A stretch of 64,000 nucleotides of DNA, from NCBI RefSeq assembly GCF_013408665.1, contig NZ_JACCCL010000001.1, positions 2,222,707 to 2,286,706 on the forward strand, read 5' to 3'. Shown piece by piece: positions 54,539-63,639 of this stretch. Source of the stretch: Sporosarcina sp. JAI121 (lineage in GTDB: Bacteria > Bacillota > Bacilli > Bacillales_A > Planococcaceae). A model generated the notes under the pieces. It was not told the origin of the DNA, searched no databases, and was given only the letters and a program-made list of their open reading frames with translations. Every line of letters begins with the position of its first letter. Position 1 is the stretch's first letter. The position numbers and the translations under genes are program-made.

Positions 54539-56125
54539 ATGACTTTTAATATATTAATCAGTGATCCGTTAAGTGAAGATGGTATTTTTCCGTTAAGACA
54601 AGCTGAAGGTTTGAACATCGTTATTGAAACAGATTCCTCACCAGAACAATTAGCCGAGAAAATCAAAGACTATGATGCCCTACTCGTTCGTAGTCAAACA
54701 CAAGTGACACGTGAAATCATTGAAAAAGCGTCGAAGTTGAAAATCATTGGACGTGCAGGTGTCGGCGTCGATAACATCGATTTGGATGCAGCGACCGAGC
54801 ACGGCATAATCGTCGTCAATGCCCCGGATGGCAACACGAACTCCGCTGCCGAACATACAATGGCAATGCTGATGGCTCTTGCAAGGAAAATCCCACAAGC
54901 ATTCAATTCGTTGAAAAATAAACAATGGGACCGAAAATCATTTATTGGCGTCGAGTTGAAAAATAAAACCCTTGGTGTGGTAGGTCTTGGGCGAATCGGT
55001 GCGGAAGTTGCAGCTAGGGCAAAAGGTCAGCGAATGAATGTCATCGCATATGATCCCTTCCTAACTGAAGAAAAAGCGAAGAAAATGGGTATTAGCGCCG
55101 GTTCTGTTGAAGACGTGTTAAAAGCAGCGGACTTCATCACCGTCCATACCCCTCTTCTAAAAGAAACAAAGCATATGATCAATAAAGAGGCATTTGAGTT
55201 GATGAAGGACGGCGTTCAAATAATCAACTGTGCGCGCGGCGGTATTATCGATGAAGATGCATTATATGATGCAATTGTGTCGAAGAAAGTTGCAGGAGCT
55301 GCACTTGATGTTTTTGAAACAGAGCCGTTTGTCGGTCATAAACTGTTGACACTACCTGAAGTAATCGCGACACCGCACTTAGGTGCAAGTACGATTGAAG
55401 CGCAAGAAAGCGTTGCAATTGATGTTAGTCGGGATGTCGTCACTTTCCTAAATGGAGGTGCCGTTAGTAATCCCGTCAATCTTCCTTCCGTCTCCAAAGA
55501 AGCGCTCGCTAAAGTTGAGCCGTTCTTTAACTTGGTGGAGAAGCTGGGTGTTTTCCTATCTCGTCTGGCGGAGGGCGTCATTGAAGAAGTGAATATCTAT
55601 TATTCTGGGCAATTAGCCGAATCTGACGTTCGTCCTTTGACTCGCAACACCTTGAAAGGTTTATTGAAACGCAATCTTGGTACACATGTGAATGATGTCA
55701 ACGCGAAATACTTAGCGGATCGCTTTGGTATTAAAGTGAATGAACATAAAACATCTACAGCGAAAGGCTTTTCTAATTTAGTGACCGTTGAAGTGTCAAC
55801 AACGAATGGAGTTAGACGTGTTGCCGGTACATTACTAAACGGCTTAGGTGCACGTATTGTGAAAGTCGATGATAATCTTGTTGACGTCACGCCTGAAGGT
55901 CACTTGCTCTTCATTAAACATAAAGACCAACCGGGTGCTATTGGACGGGTTGGGACTTTACTGGCGATAGAAAACATCAACATTGCAACGATGCAAGTTG
56001 GCCGGTCAACTGTCGGCGGAAATGCAATCATGATGCTGTCTGTAGATAATCATGTCGAGCAAGTCAATGTGGATAGAATGAAAGAACTTGAAGATATTTA
56101 TGATGTTATTGCGATAGATTTGTAG
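54539..56125 (+). CDS. serA: SerA, D-3-phosphoglycerate dehydrogenase
   Basis: NAD-dependent first step of serine synthesis. 528 residues, the long form: substrate domain with IGRAGVGVDNIDLDAAT, NAD domain LGVVGLGRIGAEVAARAKG, catalytic His in ATPHLGASTIEAQE, an intervening ASB domain (about 325-445) and a C-terminal ACT domain (LLFIKHKDQPGAIGRVGTLL) for serine feedback. ATG immediately follows the aminotransferase stop, with GAAGGAGTG inside it. Same T-box-controlled transcript. Confidence 0.97.
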   Translation: MTFNILISDPLSEDGIFPLRQAEGLNIVIETDSSPEQLAEKIKDYDALLVRSQTQVTREIIEKASKLKIIGRAGVGVDNIDLDAATEHGIIVVNAPDGNTNSAAEHTMAMLMALARKIPQAFNSLKNKQWDRKSFIGVELKNKTLGVVGLGRIGAEVAARAKGQRMNVIAYDPFLTEEKAKKMGISAGSVEDVLKAADFITVHTPLLKETKHMINKEAFELMKDGVQIINCARGGIIDEDALYDAIVSKKVAGAALDVFETEPFVGHKLLTLPEVIATPHLGASTIEAQESVAIDVSRDVVTFLNGGAVSNPVNLPSVSKEALAKVEPFFNLVEKLGVFLSRLAEGVIEEVNIYYSGQLAESDVRPLTRNTLKGLLKRNLGTHVNDVNAKYLADRFGIKVNEHKTSTAKGFSNLVTVEVSTTNGVRRVAGTLLNGLGARIVKVDDNLVDVTPEGHLLFIKHKDQPGAIGRVGTLLAIENINIATMQVGRSTVGGNAIMMLSVDNHVEQVNVDRMKELEDIYDVIAIDL

Positions 56126-56165
56126 GATATAGTTCACTATCCGATAAAAAACGTACGATTATAAG

Positions 56166-56285
56166 GGTCCACAGAAAAAGTTAATAAACAGAAATGAGGC
56201 GACATTTCGTTCAGAATCAAACGAAATGTCGCCTTTTAAAATTCCCATTTACCTACGGAGTTAAAAACATAATTTTTTCAATAGC
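56166..56285. repeat. short relative of the 27.3-28.2 kb element with 15 bp inverted repeat
   Basis: GGTCCACAGAAAAAGTT at the left, AGGCGACATTTCGTT/AACGAAATGTCGCCT hairpin (56197-56234), then AGTTAAAAACATAATTTTTTCA similar to AGTTTAAAAACGTAGGTTTTTCA near 28.2 kb. Just downstream of serA; the hairpin followed by TTTT may double as its terminator. Confidence 0.6.
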
Positions 56286-56365
56286 TTCAAATATAATGCC
56301 CAACTATTTCTTTATTCAATATACTAACTTCGTATATTGAATTTTTAATTATGATATAATTCAGA

Positions 56366-56470
56366 GCGCAGGCGCCTTACAGGGGTAGCCGAAGCCGTAA
56401 GACTGACGACGAAGTTCTCTGGCTTATGGCGGAAGGCATCCCCAAGCGCCGAAGCGTGTATTATGAACAA
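56366..56470. repeat. family A repeat, inverted copy
   Basis: GCGCAGGCGCCTTACAGGGG, TAGCCGAAGCCGTAAGACTG, CGAAGTTCTCTGGCTTATGG and CGGAAGGCATCCCCAAGCGC: the family A core in reverse orientation. Confidence 0.85.
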
Positions 56471-56576
56471 TCCTTATCCAAAATCGATAATAGTGGGATT
56501 TTACAGCAACCATGATTTCCCAGCCGGTTTTTTCATTATCATACGATACAATCCCCTGTAAGCTTTCCAATCAAAA

Positions 56577-56909
56577 TCATTCCACATCTTGATTATCTTC
56601 AATAACTTTTTTAAGTTTGGCGAGTTTGTTGTCCCAATACTGTTCATAGATGGATAGCCAAGACTGTAACTTTTGCAACGGTTCAGTTTCTAGACGATAT
56701 AGCTTTTCGCGACCGCTCTTTCGAGAATTAACAAGTCCAGCCGATTCCAATATGTGAAGATGCTTTGTGACAGCTGTTCTACTCATCGTAAAATGGCTGC
56801 TCATCGTTGAGATTGATAATTCTTCTACCGCAATTATCTCAAGTAGTTTGCGGCGTGTTGGATCTGCGATTGCTTGAAAAACATCATACTTTTGGGTTTC
56901 TTCAAGCAT
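56577..56909 (-). CDS. ArsR-family HTH regulator
   Basis: 110 residues with a winged helix: YDVFQAIADPTRRKLLEIIAVEELSISTMSSHFTMSRTAVTKHLHILESAGLVNSRKSGREKLYRLE. It lacks the metal-binding ELCVCD motif of ArsR/SmtB sensors; this subtype is regularly paired with AHSA1 proteins. Start ATG abuts the stop of the AHSA1 gene (TAAATG), so they form one operon. It probably represses its own promoter through the operator at 57362-57403. Confidence 0.9.
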   Translation of the reverse strand: MLEETQKYDVFQAIADPTRRKLLEIIAVEELSISTMSSHFTMSRTAVTKHLHILESAGLVNSRKSGREKLYRLETEPLQKLQSWLSIYEQYWDNKLAKLKKVIEDNQDVE

Positions 56910-57335
56910 TTAGGCTTCAACTACATTTTTCAGCTTCAGCACGAGACCATCCCAGCCGACAGACATGCGTGAACGTACTTCTGTATGTAATTCTCCAAAC
57001 TCCGTTTGGCTTTCCTCATTCCAACCTGCGTGGATAAGTGTCAATTCGGTTTGGCCCGCTTTTGCATCCAATTCAAACGTAATTAGCCATTCCTTCCCCC
57101 ACTCAAAAGATAATCGATTCGGCGGATTCACTTCCGTCACTTTACACGCCGATTCTCCCCATGGTCCCGCCTGAAGGATAAACTCCTTCCCTTCGATCGG
57201 TTCCATGTCGTTCGGCATAAACCAAGCACCAATTCCCTCAGACGTAGCGACATATCCCCAAACCTTTTCGATTGGTGCGTTGATGAGTATTTTCTTTTTA
57301 ACTTCAGCAAAACAATCATTCTCATTGATGGACAT
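56910..57335 (-). CDS. AHSA1/SRPBCC-domain protein
   Basis: 141 residues of a START-like domain: KKKILINAPIEKVWGYVATSEGIGAWFMPND, GPWGESACKVTEVNPPNRLSFEW, ELTLIHAGWNE and VGWDGLVLKLKNVVEA. These bind hydrophobic ligands or act as Hsp90-co-chaperone-like domains; ligand unknown. ATG at 57335 lies seven bases after GGAGGT; an ATG two codons earlier is adjacent to it. Confidence 0.9.
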   Translation of the reverse strand: MSINENDCFAEVKKKILINAPIEKVWGYVATSEGIGAWFMPNDMEPIEGKEFILQAGPWGESACKVTEVNPPNRLSFEWGKEWLITFELDAKAGQTELTLIHAGWNEESQTEFGELHTEVRSRMSVGWDGLVLKLKNVVEA

Positions 57336-57361
57336 AGTCATACCTCCTGTTTTGTAAATGA

Positions 57362-57403
57362 AACCATTTGGTTACGCATTAAATTATATGTAACCAAATG
57401 GTT
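57362..57403. promoter_or_regulatory. 14 bp inverted repeat, operator of the AHSA1-ArsR operon
   Basis: AACCATTTGGTTAC and GTAACCAAATGGTT, perfect arms 14 bp apart. One arm lies within the promoter spacer, the other just downstream of the -10 box, so binding would block polymerase. Likely target of the encoded ArsR protein (inference). Confidence 0.8.
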
Positions 57404-57412
57404 GTATGTCAA
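57383..57412 (-). promoter_or_regulatory. promoter of the AHSA1-ArsR operon
   Basis: Minus strand TTGACA (57412-57407), 18 bp, TATAAT (57388-57383): consensus boxes interleaved with the operator. Confidence 0.85.
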
Positions 57413-57460
57413 CCACTCTTTATCAGTCCTCTAACAATACCCATTATTTCTAGATACTTG

Positions 57461-57601
57461 TTACCGATATGATGAAGCCAATGACTTAGAAGTAAGTACC
57501 TTTTTCATTAATTCGAAAACCATATAACCTAAGGCACCACCTAATGTATTTAACATTAAATCATCCACATTGAATGTTCGTCCCGAAAGTGAAAGGATTA
57601 C
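57461..57601 (-). pseudogene. C-terminal fragment of a VanZ-like membrane protein
   Basis: The frame reads VILSLSGRTFNVDDLMLNTL, GGALGYMVFELMKKVLTSKS, LASSYR and stop. DDLMLNTLGGALGY is the VanZ C-terminal signature. It begins abruptly next to the stop codon of the HAD gene with no start codon, so the N-terminal three quarters were deleted. Confidence 0.75.
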
Positions 57602-58408
57602 TCATTGGACAGCCTGTTTCTTATTCAACTCTTCAAGTATAGGGAATAACTTTTCCAGATGATCAATTTCATATGTTGGGGTAACCTCTTCACTTGGCTG
57701 TTTGTTCCCTCGATTAATCCAGACGGAACACATCCCTACCCGTGATGCTCCTAAAATATCAGTCATCAAATTGTCGCCTACCATGATTGCTTCATCTGCG
57801 GTTACGCCACTTTCAGCAAGGACATGTTGAAAAATAGATGCATCGGGCTTTCCTATTCCGAATGCCCCTGAGACAATGATTTTATCGAAGTATGGGGCAA
57901 GTTCAGATGTGATTTCCAGTTTGGTCTGTTGCAAACTGGGTGAACCGTTTGTTAATAGGACGAGTTTGTATTTATATTTTAGAGAGTCCAGCACCTTGAA
58001 TGTCTCTTCATATAGAAAGGGATGCTTTTTTCGCTCCTGCGGAAATAGTTCTGCCAAGTTGCTGCCAAGTTCCTTATCAGAAATGCCGACACGCTGGAGT
58101 CCTTTTGTCCACGCTTCTTTTCGATACTCCGGAACAATTTCTTTCATTTTCTGAAAGAGGTCCCCTTCATCATCGAATGTACCCCATAAACCTTCAAACG
58201 GATTGATGCCGATTTTTTGTGTGAACTCATATGTATCATACGTTGCGTAAAGCGTTCTTGCTTCCAACCTGACAGCTTTTTCAAGTTCAGCCGGATTAAG
58301 AGTATGTACCCCTGCCGCATGTTCACATGTTTTCGTGAATGCTGTTTCCACACTTTTTTCATCCCATAATAACGTATCATCCAAATCAAAAATAATCGTC
58401 TTTATCAT
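57602..58408 (-). CDS. HAD-family hydrolase (YjjG-like)
   Basis: 268 residues. Motif I in IIFDLDDTLLWDEKSV, motif II VLLTNGSP, motif III Lys in FGIGKPDASIFQ, motif IV MVGDNLMTDILGA. Helical cap after motif I as in pyrimidine-nucleotide or phosphoglycolate-type HADs. ATG 58408 gives the usual MIKTIIFDLDD start; the longer frame to 58546 runs through repeat sequence. Substrate unknown. Confidence 0.88.
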   Translation of the reverse strand: MIKTIIFDLDDTLLWDEKSVETAFTKTCEHAAGVHTLNPAELEKAVRLEARTLYATYDTYEFTQKIGINPFEGLWGTFDDEGDLFQKMKEIVPEYRKEAWTKGLQRVGISDKELGSNLAELFPQERKKHPFLYEETFKVLDSLKYKYKLVLLTNGSPSLQQTKLEITSELAPYFDKIIVSGAFGIGKPDASIFQHVLAESGVTADEAIMVGDNLMTDILGASRVGMCSVWINRGNKQPSEEVTPTYEIDHLEKLFPILEELNKKQAVQ

Positions 58409-58439
58409 AAGTGACCATTCCCTTCCTACTATATTAACC

Positions 58440-58560
58440 ATATAAGTTGAAGTAAAGATTTCTACTATTACGCTTTGGCGCTGTGGGGATGCCTTCCGCC
58501 ATAAGCCCGGTAAGACGCCGACGCTGAGTTTATATACTGTATTCAATACTTCTATTTATA
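58440..58560. repeat. family A repeat copy
   Basis: GTTGAAGTAAAGATTTCTAC, GCTTTGGCGCTGTGGGGATG, CCTTCCGCCATAAGCCCGGT and GACGCCGACGCTGAG; partial second arm. Confidence 0.65.
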
Positions 58561-58623
58561 TAGTATACATGATTTCAGACTAGTTAGACGAACAACAATA
58601 GTACTGGAGTCTAGTCGACAGAG

Positions 58624-58656
58624 AAAAACCGTCCCACATTGAAATTAGGGACGGCC
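58624..58656 (-). terminator. catalase gene terminator
   Basis: AAACCGTCCC with GGGACGGCC stem; T run on the minus strand. Confidence 0.85.
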
Positions 58657-58673
58657 TGATACATACTAATTGC

Positions 58674-60740
58674 TCAATAAATATCCCTATTCCAAAAACG
58701 TTGCGTTGCAATTGCTTTTACAAACGTTTTGTCAAAATCGGAATCGTTGGTTGCAAACACGATTCCCGGTCCCACCTTTGCATTTGATGCACTAAAGAAT
58801 GGTACACCAGTCGATGCAAATCCAATTGGTTTATAATGCCTGAATGATTCGTTGATATAGTACTGAATATCAAAATTGAATTTCGCCTGATTGTCAGCTG
58901 TACCGCCGACAACGTACAGCGCATCAAACAGAACGGGATCCATTGTAAGGAAAGTGTCGTTCACATTTACGGAAAGGCCGTCTGTCCCTCTTACTTTGCC
59001 TTGTTTCTCTCCAACGATGTCAACCGTGACACCATATTTCCTTAACGTTTTAACGGTTTTCTTCACTTCCGCGCCGGTAAACCCGTTGCCGATCAGCACA
59101 CCGACTTTTAATGTATACGGAACCTTTATCGTATTTTCCTGACTGAGTGCCGGAGATGATGCGGTAACATTCACTTGCTCTCCGGTTGGACGATTCACTC
59201 CGATACCATCTGCAACGCGGTCCGCCATTTCTTTATCCACACGAACGAACATATCGACAACTTGCTGTCTAACATTTAGGTTTTGCACTTTTCCGACCTC
59301 AAAAATGAAGGCATCAATGATATGCTGCTTCTCCGGAGGTGTCATACTATTCCAGAAAAGTCTTGCCTGAGAAAAATGATCTTTGAATGAATCGCTTCGT
59401 GCTTGAATAATACGCCCCTCAACTTTTTCTGCGTAATGGACGAATCCGCCTTCTTTCGCCGTTGAAGTTGAAGGTGTATTATTAGCTAGGGAATTTTTAT
59501 GATAACTGACCTGACCGACATCTATTCTCTGACGGCTATAGCCGTTTCGCTGGTTATTATGAAATGGGCAAACTGCACGGTTAATCGGTATTTCTGTAAA
59601 ATTGGGTCCTCCAAGACGAATTAGCTGTGTATCTATATAAGAAAACAGCCTGCCTTGCAGAAGCGGATCATTCGTAAAGTCTATTCCAGGTACGACATTG
59701 CCCGGGTGGAATGCAACTTGCTCTGTTTCCGCAAAGACGTTATCAACATTGCGATTCAAAGTCATTTTGCCGAAAATTTTAACGGGAACAATCTCTTCCG
59801 GCCAAATTTTTGTTGCGTCTAAAATATCAAAGTCAAACATGAATTCATCTGCTTCATCAATCATTTGCACACCTAATTCATACTCGGCAAAATTGCCATG
59901 TTCTATTGACTCCCATAAATCCCGCCTTTGGAAATCCGGATCTTTTCCAGAAATCTTCTGCGCTTCATCCCATACAAGTGAATGCACACCGAGTGCAGGC
60001 TTCCAATGGAACTTTACAAAATGGGCTTTACCTTCTTCATTGACGAAACGGAATGTATGAACGCCGAATCCTTCCATCATCCGCCAACTTCTAGGTATTG
60101 TTCGATCTGACATTTGCCACATGACCATATGTGCAGATTCCTGGTTGTTAGCAATGAAATCCCAAAAAGTATCATGCGCTGTGGCGGCTTGAGGAATTTC
60201 ATTATGCGGTTCTGGTTTGACTGCGTGAATAAGGTCAGGAAACTTCACTGCATCCTGGATGAAAAAAACGGGAATATTATTACCCACAAGATCGTAATTT
60301 CCTTCTTGTGTATAAAACTTAACAGCAAATCCTCGCACATCACGTACCGTGTCTGCGGATCCAAGACTTCCTGCAACATTGGAGAATCTTGTAAAAACGG
60401 GTGTTTTCGTACCTGGTTCCTGTAGAAAACCCGCTTTCGTAAAATCCTTCATCGATTCATACAATTCGAAAACCCCATGGGCAGCATAACCTCTAGCATG
60501 AACAACCCGCTCTGGAATCCGCTCGTGGTCGAAATGAGTTATTTTTTCGCGAAAATGAAAATCTTCCATTAATGTCGGTCCGCGGATACCTGCTTTCAAT
60601 GATTCCTCATCGTTTGAAATTTTCACCGCTTGATTGGTCGTTAGGCTTTTCCCTTCATTATTTACACGGAATTGTTCTAACTGTTTATCTTTACTGTTTT
60701 CATCTACAACACGTTTTTGGTTTAGCGATGATTTATCCAC
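58674..60740 (-). CDS. katE: large-subunit catalase (KatE/HPII type) with C-terminal DJ-1/PfpI-like domain
   Basis: 688 residues: a flexible N-terminal arm, then the heme catalase core with catalytic His in ERVVHARGYAAHGVFE, Asn in TVRDVRGFAVKFYTQEGNYDLVGNNIPVFF, proximal Tyr in RLFSYIDTQLIRLGG, and a C-terminal flavodoxin-like domain (about 530 onward, LKVGVLIGNGFTGAEVKKTV). Decomposes hydrogen peroxide; tetramer. GTG start at 60740 behind AGAGGGG; in-frame codons up to 60872 lack a ribosome site. Length agrees with spore/stress KatX/KatE-like enzymes. Confidence 0.94.
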   Translation of the reverse strand: MDKSSLNQKRVVDENSKDKQLEQFRVNNEGKSLTTNQAVKISNDEESLKAGIRGPTLMEDFHFREKITHFDHERIPERVVHARGYAAHGVFELYESMKDFTKAGFLQEPGTKTPVFTRFSNVAGSLGSADTVRDVRGFAVKFYTQEGNYDLVGNNIPVFFIQDAVKFPDLIHAVKPEPHNEIPQAATAHDTFWDFIANNQESAHMVMWQMSDRTIPRSWRMMEGFGVHTFRFVNEEGKAHFVKFHWKPALGVHSLVWDEAQKISGKDPDFQRRDLWESIEHGNFAEYELGVQMIDEADEFMFDFDILDATKIWPEEIVPVKIFGKMTLNRNVDNVFAETEQVAFHPGNVVPGIDFTNDPLLQGRLFSYIDTQLIRLGGPNFTEIPINRAVCPFHNNQRNGYSRQRIDVGQVSYHKNSLANNTPSTSTAKEGGFVHYAEKVEGRIIQARSDSFKDHFSQARLFWNSMTPPEKQHIIDAFIFEVGKVQNLNVRQQVVDMFVRVDKEMADRVADGIGVNRPTGEQVNVTASSPALSQENTIKVPYTLKVGVLIGNGFTGAEVKKTVKTLRKYGVTVDIVGEKQGKVRGTDGLSVNVNDTFLTMDPVLFDALYVVGGTADNQAKFNFDIQYYINESFRHYKPIGFASTGVPFFSASNAKVGPGIVFATNDSDFDKTFVKAIATQRFWNRDIY

Positions 60741-60830
60741 ACAATCCCCTCTCAACATGAATATAGTCTGGTCTATTGAATGTATGGGACCCTTCACTAC
60801 TATATGCAGGACCCTGAGACAAGGCATAAA

Positions 60831-60863
60831 GAAAAGGATAGCTCCACAAAGGGCTATCCTTTC
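60831..60863 (-). terminator. ilvE terminator
   Basis: AAAGGATAGC and GCTATCCTTT stem; T run on the minus strand. Confidence 0.85.
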
Positions 60864-60885
60864 CTCTTTCATACAGAAAAATTAA

Positions 60886-61974
60886 TTATGCTTTCACCGG
60901 TTCAGTAACCTGAGTTACCCAACCGAATGGATCTTCTACTTTACCAGTTTGAATACCTGTCAGCGTGTCATATAACTTTTTGGCTAATTCTCCGGTTTCA
61001 TTATTGTTGACGACCATTTTCTCATCATGCCAATTGAGTTCTCCGATTGGTGAAACAACCGCCGCCGTCCCCGTTCCGAAGGCTTCTTCCAACGTGCCTG
61101 CTTGGTGGGCCGCGCGAAGTTCTTCCATAGAAACTTTGCGTTCAGTGACTGGAATGTCCCAATGTTTCAGTAATTGAAGGATGGACTTTCTCGTAATCCC
61201 TTCCAAGATACTGCCATTCAAAACCGGTGTAATGACTTCGCCGTTAATTTTGAAGAAGACATTCATACTTCCGACTTCCTCGATATATTTCCGTTCCACG
61301 CCATCGAGCCAGAGAACTTGTGAATAGCCTTTCTTGTCCGCTATTTCCTGCGCTCTTAATCCGGATGCGTAGTTACCGGCTGTTTTCGCAGTTCCCGTTC
61401 CTCCAGCCACCGCGCGCACGTATTCATTTTCAACGAGAATTTTAACCGGGTGGATTCCTTCTTTATAGTAGGATCCAACAGGAGACAGGATGATGATGAA
61501 TTTATATTTTTTCGACGGTGCAACGCCAAGATATGGTTCAGTCGCCACCATGAAAGGCCGTATGTAAAGTGATGTTCCTTCCGTAGTCGGAATCCATTCT
61601 TTATCGACGGAAATTAGTTTCTTCAAAGCCTCGATAGCGATTTCTTCATCGAAATGTGGCATACATAAGCGATCACTCGATTTGTTCATGCGTTTCATAT
61701 TTTCTTCTGGACGGAATAGCAGGACCTGTCCATCTGTTCCTACATACGCTTTTAATCCTTCAAATATCGTTTGGCCGTAGTGGAAAATAGTAGATGCCGG
61801 ATCCATTTCAAGTGGTGCATATGGAACAATTCGGTGATCTGTCCATCCTTGTCCTTCACAATAGTCAGCCACAAACATATGGTCTGTAAATACTCTTCCG
61901 AACTCCAATTGATCGGATGATGGCTGTTGTTTTTTCGATTCGCTCAATGTGACTGTAATTATATGGTTCGTCAT
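60886..61974 (-). CDS. ilvE: IlvE, branched-chain amino acid aminotransferase
   Basis: 362 residues, the longer (YwaA/YbgE) form: MTNHIITVTLSESKKQ start, FHYGQTIFEGLKAYVGTDG, RLCMPHFDEE, SLYIRPFMVATE, PLP Lys in GTGTAKTAGNYASGLRAQ, YIEEVGSMNVFF and EAFGTGTAAVVSPIG. Transaminates Leu, Ile and Val with 2-oxoglutarate. Single gene with its own terminator; no ilv/leu genes adjacent. Confidence 0.96.
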   Translation of the reverse strand: MTNHIITVTLSESKKQQPSSDQLEFGRVFTDHMFVADYCEGQGWTDHRIVPYAPLEMDPASTIFHYGQTIFEGLKAYVGTDGQVLLFRPEENMKRMNKSSDRLCMPHFDEEIAIEALKKLISVDKEWIPTTEGTSLYIRPFMVATEPYLGVAPSKKYKFIIILSPVGSYYKEGIHPVKILVENEYVRAVAGGTGTAKTAGNYASGLRAQEIADKKGYSQVLWLDGVERKYIEEVGSMNVFFKINGEVITPVLNGSILEGITRKSILQLLKHWDIPVTERKVSMEELRAAHQAGTLEEAFGTGTAAVVSPIGELNWHDEKMVVNNNETGELAKKLYDTLTGIQTGKVEDPFGWVTQVTEPVKA

Positions 61975-62289
61975 GGTGTTTGCATCTCCCTATTCCAAAT
62001 TTTCCGGCCATTCTCTCTGGCCATTTCCGTTTAATTGTCGATTAAAAAGGAATACCAGGATAAGCGACACATAACCGCTTAAATGATATCCCTTCGTTAG
62101 TATTCGAATACGGAAATCATTATCTAATAATATTGATTATATCAACTTATCCGCAAATAAGCTATCTAATCCATAAAAATTATTTGTGCAGGAAAATGCC
62201 TTGCTAATATGAACTTTCCGAGTTGATTTAGAGGTTTTAGGCTACACTAAGTGTGAACATGTCAGTACATTTTCAGAGGAGGAACAGGA
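61975..62289. other. divergent intergenic region ilvE/thpR
   Basis: About 315 bp. AAATTTTCCGGCCATTC near 61998 half-resembles a CodY box (AATTTTCNGAAAATT), not convincingly. No gene or repeat seen. Confidence 0.3.
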
Positions 62290-62853
62290 GTGTCGAAACA
62301 TTATTTTATTGGGATTACTATGCCTTCGACGTTAGAAAAACATGTCGAAGGTTTCAAGGATAAATATGAGCTTCAAACAGCTTATAAAGTGATTCCTCAT
62401 ATAGAGGATTTGCATGTGACCTTGCTGTATATTGGAGCCCTACCAGAGCAACATTTACCTTTTCTCACGGATAGTCTTTCGAAAATTGCAGCTACCCATA
62501 CGTCATTTTCATTGTATATCGATGGATTATCCTATTTCGGTTCATCGTCCGGCCCGCGTGTCGTCTATTTGTCAGTTGGCGATTCCGTGGAATTATCACC
62601 TTTACAAAGTGAAATTGAGGTCACTGTCGCCAAACAACTTGATATGCCACTCTCGGATCGATTCACCCCTCACGTCACAATCGCGAAAAAAAGGAAGACA
62701 ACGGATAAACTATCCATTCAAAAAGAGATGTTTGAGCCGATTGAAGTTCCAGTCCATTCATTTTCCCTTTTTACGATACATCCCGAAAAGTCTCCGAAAT
62801 ATGAGGCAATCGAAACGTTCCAACTTCAATCACAAACTGCAGATTTTAAATAA
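62290..62853 (+). CDS. thpR: ThpR-type RNA 2',3'-cyclic phosphodiesterase (LigT family)
   Basis: 187 residues, 2H phosphoesterase: first HxTx in IEDLHVTLLYIGAL (about residue 42), second in FTPHVTIAKKRK (about 126), plus YFGSSSGPRVVYLSV. Hydrolyses 2',3'-cyclic phosphates on RNA or tRNA-splicing intermediates in the family. GTG start at 62290 behind GAGGAGG/CAGGA. Single gene. Confidence 0.93.
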   Translation: MSKHYFIGITMPSTLEKHVEGFKDKYELQTAYKVIPHIEDLHVTLLYIGALPEQHLPFLTDSLSKIAATHTSFSLYIDGLSYFGSSSGPRVVYLSVGDSVELSPLQSEIEVTVAKQLDMPLSDRFTPHVTIAKKRKTTDKLSIQKEMFEPIEVPVHSFSLFTIHPEKSPKYEAIETFQLQSQTADFK

Positions 62854-62869
62854 AATAAAATAAAATAAA

Positions 62870-63140
62870 TAACCCCATCGAATCCGCTGCGGTACTAAGG
62901 GATATTCGCTGGTTTTTCTTAGGGATATTGGAGCTACTGAGAAAGTTCATGTCCACTATTAGAGAAGAGAATAAGCATTACACATGTTACACGCTTCGGC
63001 GCTTGGGGATGCCTTCGCTGTTTTTTTCGGGTATATTGTTGTACCCGATTCATCGAAACAAGATTAAAAGTTAACATGTGAAATATACCTTGGTATTACT
63101 AAAGATTTACTTTTAGAGATCCAGTACGTCAGTTTTTCAG
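62870..63140. repeat. decayed family A fragments within a second element-like block
   Basis: CCCATCGAATCCGCTGCGG with GATATTCGCTGGTTTTTCTT, then CGCTTCGGCGCTTGGGGATG, CTTCGCTGTTTTTTTCGGGT. Between GCTACTGAGAAAGTTC (about 62933) and CAGTTTTTCAGTGCACG (about 63126), loosely inverted, similar to the 27.3-28.2 kb element ends. No gene. Confidence 0.5.
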
Positions 63141-63330
63141 TGCACGTACTAGCATCTGCATATAAGCTGAAGCATGTATTATTGCAATACTATGTCAAGT
63201 CTATAAGGGTGAACTTTTTTAGTGCAATTAATACCCTAAGAAGAACCATCGAAGGTGCCTTAATGTGAAGTAATATCCATTCACAACACCTTATGTCTTT
63301 GAAGTATCAAGTGATTAGGGGATTGAGATT

Positions 63331-63495
63331 TTGGAGTACGTGAACACAAGTACCTCTGCCGAATCAAAAAAGCTAATCGAACTATATAAAGTAATGGATG
63401 GCTATATTGAAAAAGGCGATTTCTATGAACATTATAGTTGTTGGGTTGATGAAGAAAAGAAAAAACGAGAGGGAGAAGTAACTTTGCAACTTTAA
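63331..63495 (+). CDS. possible 54-residue small protein, unknown
   Basis: TTG start behind AGGGG, frame starting LEYVNTSTSAESKKLIELYK and VMDGYIEKGDFYEHYSCWVD and a basic, Glu-rich end. Reading is plausible (helical, charged) but there is no terminator or conserved motif known to me; it may be a remnant of a longer gene or spurious. Confidence 0.35.
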   Translation: MEYVNTSTSAESKKLIELYKVMDGYIEKGDFYEHYSCWVDEEKKKREGEVTLQL

Positions 63496-63639
63496 TATTG
63501 GCAAAATTGAAACACCTAAAAGAACATTGATTCGGTTTGTGAAAAGTTGAATAATGGTTTTGTATAGATGTACGGGCACATGTTAGATAAATCTCTTTGC
63601 TAAAAAGACTTATTTTTATTGTGCCGTGACCCCCCTCAC

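Noticed and set aside
61995-62012. CodY box upstream of ilvE
   Set aside because: Only one half of AATTTTCNGAAAATT is present.
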